From NCBI GenBank assembly GCA_902774195.1, contig CACYHM010000016.1:1-10513 (forward strand): DNA of 10,513 bases. The letters are read 5' to 3'. This document shows, in pieces, positions 4,819-10,513 of the stretch. The stretch is from an uncultured Eubacteriales bacterium. Lineage in GTDB: Bacteria; Bacillota_A; Clostridia; Peptostreptococcales; Anaerovoracaceae. The notes under the pieces were generated by a model. The model did not search any database, was not told the origin of the DNA, and saw only the letters and a program-made list of their open reading frames with translations. Numbering within the stretch: position 1 is the stretch's first letter; every line of letters begins with the position of its first letter. The position numbers and the translations under genes are program-made.

Positions 4819-6410
4819 TCTCCTATGTATTCAAAGCAGAGCATCGTCATGTCGTCGAACTGCTCGGCTTTGCCGACAAAGACAGCGACAGCCTGCTCTA
4901 CGGCGCACAGGATGTCATCCGGATCGGCATCGGCCGCACTGTTCAGTGCCGCAAGGGTCCTGTCCATGCCGAACAGTTCAAAGTGGCTGTCGGTGGCTTC
5001 AGGAACGCCGTCCGTGTATACAAAGAGCTTTGTTCCCGGCTCCATCTTCAGCTCGTATTCCTTATACTTCATTCCTTCCAGCCCGCCTACGACGAAGCCG
5101 TGCTCATCCTTCAGGATCTCGAACTTTTCGCCCGGTTTTTTGACTATAGGGTACTCGTGGCCTGCGTTTGCAGCGACCATGGTACCGTTCTTCACATCAA
5201 CGATACCGAGCCAGACAGAGATGAACATTCCCTCTCTGTTATTGCTGCATATCAGCTGGTTGACCGCTTCAAGCACTTCCTTAGGGCTGTGTCCCGACAT
5301 GACCTGCGTCTGTATCATGCTCTTGACCATCATCATGAACATGGCTCCCGGGATCCCCTTGCCTGAAACATCCGCCATGACAAGCGCCAGGTGGTCATGA
5401 TCCACGAAGAAAAAGTCGTAGAAGTCTCCGCCGACCTCCTTGGCAGGGGTCATGCTGGCATAGATGCTGAACTCTTCGCGCTCCGGGAAGGCCGGGAATA
5501 TGCTCGGCAGCATATCCGCCTGTATGCGGTTTGCCAGGGAGAGTTCTGTATTGACCCTCTCCTTTTCGGCAGATATCCTGCTGTTTTCATCGATGTAGGC
5601 CCGCAGTTTCTCATCCATTTCTTCAACAGAACGCGCCACGCTCTCTATCTCGTCGCCTGTATGGACATCTATCTGCACACTCTCTTTGCGGTCCAGGTTG
5701 TCAACGAGCCCGCTTACCGCTTGCTGCAGAGTTTCAAGCGGTTTTATTATCTGCCTGCGAACGGAATAGTAATAGAGCGCCATGGCCATCAGCATGATGA
5801 CGCATACGGCCGCGACTACGTTTTTCAGTACCGCGATTATCCCTTCGCGGATATGCGGTATCAGCAGGTCAGCCGCCACGATCGCCACTGTATTTCCCTT
5901 GCTGTCCTTCAGAGGAGAAATAGCAGTTGCAAGGTCCATGTCTTTATAGCGATATGCCCGGAACTGTTCCTTGCTGTCGTTATACGCGGCTTCGGCAGCA
6001 TCCTGCGGATAATCCGATGAATACTCCCACAGGTCGAGCAGCGGTCTTGCATCGTGCTCCGGCTGAGCATCCCATACATAAAGAAGCCCGTTCTCCTGCG
6101 GGATCACTACATATAAATATCTCAGCCCGGCGTCTTCTGCTATCACATTAAGGAGCCGGCTTATCTCATTATAGTAATCATCGGTCTTTCCTGTTTCTAC
6201 ATACTCACTGACCTTGTCCCCGTCAATGAAATCCGCAGCCATGCGGGTGTATGAGTACGAAAAATCCGCGTACGTCTGCAGGCTTTTCTGCCAGAAAATA
6301 GAAGCAACAGCAGCACCGATGCCCACTATGAGCACCAGAGCAAGCATGAGCATCCTCATGATCGTCCTGTTGGCAAGCCGCCCTGTTTTAGTTTTTTTCT
6401 TATCGTCCAT
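4815..6410 (-). CDS. Membrane sensor phosphatase: extracellular domain, HAMP, SpoIIE/PP2C
   Basis: A 531-residue protein. A transmembrane helix at about 18-40, an extracytoplasmic sensor region of roughly 150 residues (Cache-like by size and position, not proven) and a second helix at about 193-215 are followed by HAMP and coiled coil (216-300) and a SpoIIE-type PP2C Ser/Thr phosphatase domain (about 310-528). Metal-binding acids are visible: D329 and D332 in GGDFYD, D347 in ADVSGKG, D467 in TDGVPEA, and D519-D520 in QFDDMTM. Family members dephosphorylate anti-sigma-factor antagonists in partner-switching pathways. No anti-sigma kinase or STAS gene lies in the window, so the target is unknown. 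GGGAG lies about 6-7 nt before the ATG, and an extended -10 promoter lies just upstream. It ends on the same CTAG as the convergent peptidase gene, with no terminator between them. Confidence 0.92.
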   Translation of the reverse strand: MDDKKKTKTGRLANRTIMRMLMLALVLIVGIGAAVASIFWQKSLQTYADFSYSYTRMAADFIDGDKVSEYVETGKTDDYYNEISRLLNVIAEDAGLRYLYVVIPQENGLLYVWDAQPEHDARPLLDLWEYSSDYPQDAAEAAYNDSKEQFRAYRYKDMDLATAISPLKDSKGNTVAIVAADLLIPHIREGIIAVLKNVVAAVCVIMLMAMALYYYSVRRQIIKPLETLQQAVSGLVDNLDRKESVQIDVHTGDEIESVARSVEEMDEKLRAYIDENSRISAEKERVNTELSLANRIQADMLPSIFPAFPEREEFSIYASMTPAKEVGGDFYDFFFVDHDHLALVMADVSGKGIPGAMFMMMVKSMIQTQVMSGHSPKEVLEAVNQLICSNNREGMFISVWLGIVDVKNGTMVAANAGHEYPIVKKPGEKFEILKDEHGFVVGGLEGMKYKEYELKMEPGTKLFVYTDGVPEATDSHFELFGMDRTLAALNSAADADPDDILCAVEQAVAVFVGKAEQFDDMTMLCFEYIGD

Positions 6411-6442
6411 GGTGATCTCCCTGCCCTTTTATACCTGCTCAA

Positions 6443-6451
6443 AGTATATCA
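6443..6451 (-). promoter_or_regulatory. Extended -10 promoter of the phosphatase gene
   Basis: On the minus strand TGATATACT fits TGnTATAAT with one mismatch. No good -35 lies 16-18 nt upstream, as expected for an extended -10 promoter. Transcription would begin near 6436, giving a leader of about 25 nt to the ATG at 6410. The site lies just below the terminator of the ABC operon, consistent with an independent unit. Confidence 0.5.
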
Positions 6452-6479
6452 TATTCATATGCCATGCGTTTTCATTTCA

Positions 6480-6510
6480 AGAGAAAAGGCCCGGCCTCAA
6501 TGGCCGGGCC
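6480..6510 (-). terminator. Rho-independent terminator of the ABC exporter operon
   Basis: A perfect 9-bp all-G/C stem (GGCCCGGCC at 6488-6496 with GGCCGGGCC at 6502-6510) with a 5-nt loop is followed on the minus strand by TTTTCTCTT. It starts 12 nt after the stop codon of the permease gene. Confidence 0.9.
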
Positions 6511-6522
6511 GCATTCCCGCTT

Positions 6523-8880
6523 CTAATCTGTTCCCTTAAGGGCCTCCACCATGTTTATCCTCCGGTTCTTTCCGGCTATCATCAGGCCAACGACCACTGC
6601 TGTACCGAGGTTCAGAGCTGTTGCAAGCAATATGCTGACAGGCCCTACCGTGGTCTCCATCTCATACTCTGCAGCAAGCAGGTCCATCAGATAAGTCAGC
6701 GCCCATATGCCCGCAGGTATGCCCAGCAAAGTCCCGGCCAGAGCTATCCAGAGATTCTGTGAGATCAGCAGCCTCCCGATCGCTTTGTTCCTGAAGCCCA
6801 GCACCTTGAGTGTCGCCATCTCGCGATAGCGCTCCATATAGCTCATGATCCCCAGGTTGTACAGCACGATCAGGCACAGCAGTACGGACGCAGCGACAAG
6901 AACGATAATGAAAAAGTAAAAGATCTGCATGAATGTATCGAACGAGTCGATTATATCCTGCTTGCTCTGTACGCTTGTGATCTTACTGCTGCCAGCGATA
7001 CTGTCCTTGCCGGTCATGGTGTACACGCTGTTTATCCTGTATGAGTCGCTGTCTGTCAGGCCGATCGATCCTGCATATTTCTCACTCATCGAGATGCTCT
7101 CCGTAAGAGAGCCGTTTACACCGGCGATCAGCACCTCGTAGCTTTCATCCGTACCATATGGTTCTACTATCACGGTATCTCCGGGCTTTACACAAAAATC
7201 CCGGGCCAGTCTTTTACATATGAGTGCGCCATCTTCCGGCAGCGGGATGACATTCGAATCTTCATCTATGAATCTGTACAGCCCGTGTGTGATGCTATAG
7301 ACATCGACTGAGACAGTTTTATCATCTGCCCTGGCACTCACAGAAGCGCTGTAATCCCCGTCGAGTTCTTCAGCCAGTCTTACTGAGTCTTCATTATCGG
7401 CATCTGATGACATGAAGATCTTCGAAGAATATACCGCGGTCCCGTCATAGAAGGTAGCCAGAAAGTTCTTCATCGTCTCGTTCATGCCAAACGACGCGAC
7501 AAGCATCAGCATGCATCCGAACGTGCCGATAAATGACATTGCGCTCCGGGATCTGTGGCGGAATATATCTCTCAGATTCCACTTTGTACCGAACCTCATC
7601 CTTTTCCAGAGCGCCGTATTCTCGATAAGCAGTCTGCGGATGTGACCCGGAGTATACGGGCGCAGAGTCTCTGCAGCAGTTCCGCGCAGCATATCTTTGA
7701 CCGACAGATATCCTACGAGGATCGTGAACAGGACTATCACAAGGACTATCGCCCATATCCACACAGGTATATGTATCGTCCAGTCAGGCATCACAAAATA
7801 TGTGCCCATCATGCCGTCCTGAGACATCACCATTTTGCAGAGCATATACCCTAATATAACGCCGAGTATCGATCCGATAACAGATATTACGACAGCATAC
7901 GATGTATAGTGCCGGATTATCCTTCTGTCCCTGAAGCCAAGAGCTTTGAGCGTGCCGATCTGTGTTTTTTCGCTTATAGTGATCCTGTTCATCGTGGTTA
8001 TCATCGTCAGGATCGCTATCGCAAGGAAGAGCACCGGCAGTACTGCGCCCATCGTCTTGCCTTCATTCATCTCGCCCCTCGATTCTGAGTAGGACACGTT
8101 CTCGTCTTTCGTAAGTATCAGAAGCGTGCGCCCCAGAGCCTTGTCAGCAGCCTTCTGCATCTCATGTCTGTCCATGGAAGAGTTGACATTCACCTGACAG
8201 AAGATATTGTCACATGCCTCTTTGACAGCGATACTCATCACGTCTTCATCGATATCGGGTTCTTCTTCCTTTATCTGCTGCCTTATCACCTTTCTCAGCA
8301 TCTCAGGCGAGGCATATACATATCCATAAGTATTGAAGTCAGGCATCACCTGTGATTCATCGCGCACGCAGATGAGGTACTCAGCCGATTCGATCAGTCC
8401 CCTGACTGTACCGGTGAATTCCATGTCCTCGAAAGTTACGGTCAGCTTGTCGCCCGGCTTTATTCCGTTCAGCTCTGCGTACTTGTCCAAGAGCCAGAAG
8501 CCTTCCGCATCCCATCTGTCATATTCTTCGCCTTCTGTCACGACGAAGCCTGACGTATGAGCGCTCTCAGTTACGGTAAGAGCAAGCTGATCATCCGAGC
8601 CCGCAACATCAGCATTGACGGAAAGGAATCTGCTTACCCCGGTCACTCCCTCTATGTCCCTTATCCTGTCCACATCGGCAGAAGAGATCCCGTCCTCATC
8701 TATGATCCTGTAGTCGGCAAATCCGCAGTCCTTGAAAAAAGCATCCGTATCTTTTCCGATGGTCACCCATTCGGCATTGAAACCTACGAAAACCCCGACA
8801 CCCAGAGCGATCAGAAGGATCATAGAAATGAACTGGACTTTGTATACTTTTGCAGTTCTCCATAGTTTTCGTCCCAGCAT
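6523..8880 (-). CDS. ABC transporter permease, two FtsX/MacB-type modules
   Basis: A 785-residue membrane protein. Eight hydrophobic segments are visible, near 17-37, 279-297, 328-349, 372-393, 448-466, 653-677, 709-731 and 747-770, with two large extracytoplasmic domains (about 38-278 and 467-652). The cytoplasmic coupling motif occurs twice, as GTLKALGFRDRRIIR (309-323) and ATLKVLGFRNKAIGR (689-703), which shows an internal duplication of the FtsX module. Such permeases work by mechanotransmission: they move lipoproteins or peptides, confer antimicrobial-peptide resistance, or control cell-wall hydrolases. The substrate here is unknown. The start is taken at 8880, where TAATG overlaps the ATPase stop and GGTGG is 7 nt upstream; the alternative ATG at 8886 has its binding site too close. 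There is no C39 peptidase domain, so it is not a classic double-glycine peptide exporter. Confidence 0.9.
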   Translation of the reverse strand: MLGRKLWRTAKVYKVQFISMILLIALGVGVFVGFNAEWVTIGKDTDAFFKDCGFADYRIIDEDGISSADVDRIRDIEGVTGVSRFLSVNADVAGSDDQLALTVTESAHTSGFVVTEGEEYDRWDAEGFWLLDKYAELNGIKPGDKLTVTFEDMEFTGTVRGLIESAEYLICVRDESQVMPDFNTYGYVYASPEMLRKVIRQQIKEEEPDIDEDVMSIAVKEACDNIFCQVNVNSSMDRHEMQKAADKALGRTLLILTKDENVSYSESRGEMNEGKTMGAVLPVLFLAIAILTMITTMNRITISEKTQIGTLKALGFRDRRIIRHYTSYAVVISVIGSILGVILGYMLCKMVMSQDGMMGTYFVMPDWTIHIPVWIWAIVLVIVLFTILVGYLSVKDMLRGTAAETLRPYTPGHIRRLLIENTALWKRMRFGTKWNLRDIFRHRSRSAMSFIGTFGCMLMLVASFGMNETMKNFLATFYDGTAVYSSKIFMSSDADNEDSVRLAEELDGDYSASVSARADDKTVSVDVYSITHGLYRFIDEDSNVIPLPEDGALICKRLARDFCVKPGDTVIVEPYGTDESYEVLIAGVNGSLTESISMSEKYAGSIGLTDSDSYRINSVYTMTGKDSIAGSSKITSVQSKQDIIDSFDTFMQIFYFFIIVLVAASVLLCLIVLYNLGIMSYMERYREMATLKVLGFRNKAIGRLLISQNLWIALAGTLLGIPAGIWALTYLMDLLAAEYEMETTVGPVSILLATALNLGTAVVVGLMIAGKNRRINMVEALKGTD

Positions 8881-9581
8881 TACCATTCCACCTCTTCTGC
8901 TGATAATGGATCCGGCTGTTCATCGACGGATGTGACCTTGCCGCTCCTTATGTGTATCACTGTATCCGCCATCCTGGCGATATTCTGGTTGTGCGTCACT
9001 ATGATTATCGTCTTGCCGTATTCCCTCGCCATTCTGAGAAGGAGTTTGAGCACTACAACGCCCGTTTCGGAATCGAGTGCTCCGGTAGGCTCATCGCAAA
9101 GCAGTATGCTCGGATTCTTTGCCAGCGCCCTGCAGATGGAAACTCTCTGCTGCTCTCCTCCGGACAGCTCGTGCGGGAACTGATGCGAATGATCGTCAAG
9201 GCCTACCTCTGCAAGGAGTTCTTCGGCGCTCATGTGATCGGGCGCTATCTCGTCTACCAGAGAGATGTTTTCAAGCACGGTGAGCGTCGGTATCAGATTG
9301 TATGACTGAAATACGAACCCCACCTTTGCCGCTCTGTAGTCTGCCAGCTCATCGCTGGAAAGAGTGGATATATCCGTTCCGTCTACGACTATCGTGCCTT
9401 CCGTAGGGTTGTCCAGACCTCCGAGCAGGTTGAGGAATGTACTCTTGCCTGCTCCGGACGGACCCAGGATGACCACAAACTTTCCCTTTTCGATCTCCAG
9501 GTCGACATCCGACAGCGCGTTCTGTGTATGGTCGCCTGTCACATATGTCCTTGTTACATTTTTGAATTGAACTATTTTCAT
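8880..9581 (-). CDS. ABC transporter ATP-binding protein, LolD/MacB type
   Basis: A 233-residue ATPase with all motifs: Walker A GPSGAGKS (40-47), Q-loop FQ (91-92), signature LSGGEQQ (139-145), Walker B ILLCDE (159-164) and switch His in VTHN (H197). The length and motif context fit the LolD/MacB/FtsE group, which powers FtsX-fold permeases. It overlaps the permease gene by one base in TAATG, so the two are translationally coupled and very likely form one complex. GAGGG lies 6 nt before the ATG at 9581. Upstream is a dyad next to a TATATT box that could be a repressor site, followed further upstream by the end of the GNAT unit. No two-component or MarR-type regulator gene is in the window. 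Confidence 0.93.
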   Translation of the reverse strand: MKIVQFKNVTRTYVTGDHTQNALSDVDLEIEKGKFVVILGPSGAGKSTFLNLLGGLDNPTEGTIVVDGTDISTLSSDELADYRAAKVGFVFQSYNLIPTLTVLENISLVDEIAPDHMSAEELLAEVGLDDHSHQFPHELSGGEQQRVSICRALAKNPSILLCDEPTGALDSETGVVVLKLLLRMAREYGKTIIIVTHNQNIARMADTVIHIRSGKVTSVDEQPDPLSAEEVEW

Positions 9582-9598
9582 CGTTGACCCTCATAAAA

Positions 9599-9620
9599 AA
9601 TATAGTTAGTTAAGTCTAAC
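9599..9620 (-). promoter_or_regulatory. Possible -10 box with adjacent operator dyad for the ABC operon
   Basis: TATATT (minus strand, 9599-9604) lies 18 nt before the ATPase start. Directly behind it is a 5-bp perfect inverted repeat, GTTAG (9605-9609) and CTAAC (9616-9620), with a 6-nt spacer. TTAG...CTAA dyads of this size, placed between -10 and -35, are typical of MarR-family sites (general knowledge). The -35 (TTATTG at 9621-9626, 16 nt away) is poor, which would suit a weak or activated promoter. Confidence 0.35.
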
Positions 9621-9643
9621 CAATAATACCACTTCTGATAAAT

Positions 9644-9675
9644 AAAAAAAAGGGGCTGTATATTTCAACAGCTTC
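9644..9675 (-). terminator. Terminator of the SDR-GNAT unit; hairpin copy 2
   Basis: On the minus strand the stem GCTGT (9668-9672) with ACAGC (9655-9659), plus an outer G-C pair across two A-C mismatches, is followed by eight T residues (9644-9651). It begins about 46 nt after the GNAT stop codon, a normal distance. The stem is short. The 18-mer 9654-9671 matches the hairpin at 3722-3739 at 17 positions. Confidence 0.55.
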
Positions 9676-9721
9676 CTTCTGCATCGCACAGGCGCATTGT
9701 ACTGATAAGTGAAACTTCGTT

Positions 9722-10198
9722 TTACAGTTCGCGGTAGTACGGATAGATGTTTTCGTAATGTCCGTCCTTCATCCGGAATCCTCCGGGTATCGCCCCAAGC
9801 TGTATGAACCCCAGGCGTTCGTAGAGATGTCTGGCGTGGATGTTGCTCTCGACTACCGCGTTGAACTGCAGGACACGGAAGCCGAGTCTTCTTCCGGTCT
9901 TCAGGCTGTCCTTCACCAGCTGTTCTCCTATACGCCGGCCCCGCTTGTCTGATGAAACCGCATAGCTGGCATTGCAAAGGTGTCCGCATCTTCCCAGATT
10001 ATTGGGATGAAGGATATACAGTCCCGCTATCTTCCCATCGGTCTCGGCGACCCCTGTATAGCTTTGCTCCGCGAAAAAGGCTTTGCCGCTTTCCGTATCC
10101 AGGCACTCCTCCCACGGAAAAGCGTTGCCCTCCTCAATCACTTCATTCCATATGCGGATCATATCCGGTATATCATCCTGTCTGTATTGTCTGATCAT
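9722..10198 (-). CDS. GNAT family N-acetyltransferase
   Basis: A 158-residue protein of normal length for the family. It begins MIRQYRQDDIPDMIRIWNEV, the usual first strand and helix. Acetyl-CoA binding motif A is YAVSSDKRGRRIGEQLV (79-95), with R86-G87 and G91 for pyrophosphate contact. Motif B includes N119 and LYERLGF (125-131). An acetyl group from acetyl-CoA would go to an amine; the acceptor (amino acid, antibiotic, protein N-terminus or polyamine) cannot be told. AGAGGT lies about 8 nt before the ATG. It starts 12 nt after the stop of the dehydrogenase gene, so the two are probably co-transcribed, and is followed by a hairpin with a U-tract. Confidence 0.92.
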   Translation of the reverse strand: MIRQYRQDDIPDMIRIWNEVIEEGNAFPWEECLDTESGKAFFAEQSYTGVAETDGKIAGLYILHPNNLGRCGHLCNASYAVSSDKRGRRIGEQLVKDSLKTGRRLGFRVLQFNAVVESNIHARHLYERLGFIQLGAIPGGFRMKDGHYENIYPYYREL

Positions 10199-10210
10199 TT
10201 ATCGGCACCT

Positions 10211-10513
10211 CTATTTCGGCAGATATAGTTTGCTCAATATGAACTCTTTGCCCCGGTCAGGCATGATGCGAAGCAGCTGCATCAGCGCTTTGTACTCTAT
10301 TCCCACCGGAACTCTTGCCGGAGGGTCCTTCCTGCCCGCCAGTGCCAGCGCGGTCTTCGCAACACTTTCGGGCGATCTGCCGCCTTGTTCATCCGCAGCC
10401 ATTTTAGCCACACTCTTTTTCAATCTGATGCCGTAAGTATCAGATCTGTTGTCAGAGTTCTGCATGATCCTGGCAGCTGTAAAGCCTGTCTTTGTATCTC
10501 CCGGTTCAATGAT
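10211..10513 (-). CDS. Short-chain dehydrogenase/reductase, C-terminal part (5' end outside window)
   Basis: The last 100 residues of a protein whose start lies beyond position 10513. It begins IIEPGDTKTGFTAAR, the segment following the catalytic YxxxK helix in SDR enzymes, where PG-x-T/V-x-T-x-F closes over the NAD(P) nicotinamide. It continues with SPESVAKTALALAGRKDPPA, then VGIEYKALMQLLRIMPDRG and a basic C-terminus, as in classical SDRs of about 250-280 residues. The Rossmann fold and catalytic residues are outside the window, so the substrate and cofactor preference cannot be judged. An internal ATG at 10465 is not the real start, because the reading frame is open to the window edge with good family similarity. 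It is followed by the GNAT gene 12 nt later. Confidence 0.85.
   Translation of the reverse strand: MIEPGDTKTGFTAARIMQNSDNRSDTYGIRLKKSVAKMAADEQGGRSPESVAKTALALAGRKDPPARVPVGIEYKALMQLLRIMPDRGKEFILSKLYLPK

Noticed and set aside
5391..6020. A 209-codon plus-strand open frame
   Set aside because: It is antisense to the sensor part of the phosphatase gene, which carries clear HAMP and SpoIIE features; no motif or binding site supports the shadow frame.
6523..9581. The ABC exporter as the dedicated transporter of the double-glycine peptides
   Set aside because: It has no C39 peptidase domain, is an FtsX-fold system, and lies about 5 kb away with several unrelated units and terminators between. A link cannot be excluded but has no support.

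Overview
The window looks like chromosome from an anaerobic Clostridia-type Bacillota. Genes are tightly packed with strong AGGAGG-type ribosome binding sites. They include a HAMP-SpoIIE phosphatase, a standalone E2-like acyltransferase, an FtsX/LolD-type ABC exporter and small double-glycine peptides. Base composition appears close to half G+C over most of the window and visibly more A+T-rich over roughly 1-1650; this was judged by eye, not computed. All genes except one (3757-4818) lie on the minus strand, so transcription runs mainly from high to low coordinates.

Layout from the high-coordinate end. (1) 9722-10513: the C-terminal part of a short-chain dehydrogenase/reductase that runs off the window, followed 12 nt later by a GNAT acetyltransferase and a hairpin plus U-tract. 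(2) 6523-9581: a two-gene ABC exporter operon, with a LolD/MacB-type ATPase overlapping a two-module FtsX-like permease, ended by a strong GC-rich terminator at 6480-6510. (3) 4815-6410: a membrane sensor with an extracellular domain, HAMP and a SpoIIE/PP2C phosphatase. It converges on a DUF3810-like membrane metallopeptidase gene (3757-4818, plus strand), and one CTAG tetramer is the stop codon for both. (4) 1685-3643: a likely operon of an E2-fold acyltransferase-like protein, a PlsC-like acyltransferase and a 96-residue zinc-ribbon protein. Both acyltransferases lack a canonical catalytic residue. (5) 30-1596: five small genes whose products carry a double-glycine leader of the kind cut by C39-peptidase exporters.

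Region 5 is the most interesting part. The five products look like RiPP or bacteriocin-type precursors. Two are close paralogues whose leaders are better conserved than their cores. Two others share an ELxPDLLE leader block. Two share a C-terminal DPN...YWxK block, so the set looks like a mosaic of leader and core modules. One core contains a CxH...CxxC zinc-ribbon-like arrangement. The cores are long, charged and mostly cysteine-poor, unlike classical lanthipeptide or class II bacteriocin cores. No maturation enzyme or C39 transporter lies in the window. If a dedicated one exists it should be sought below position 1 or elsewhere in the genome. Nothing shows that the ABC exporter at 6523-9581 serves these peptides.

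No tRNA, rRNA, CRISPR array, insertion sequence or integrase was seen. No stretch over 300 bases lacks a gene. The largest gap, 291-463, holds a terminator and the leader of the last small gene.
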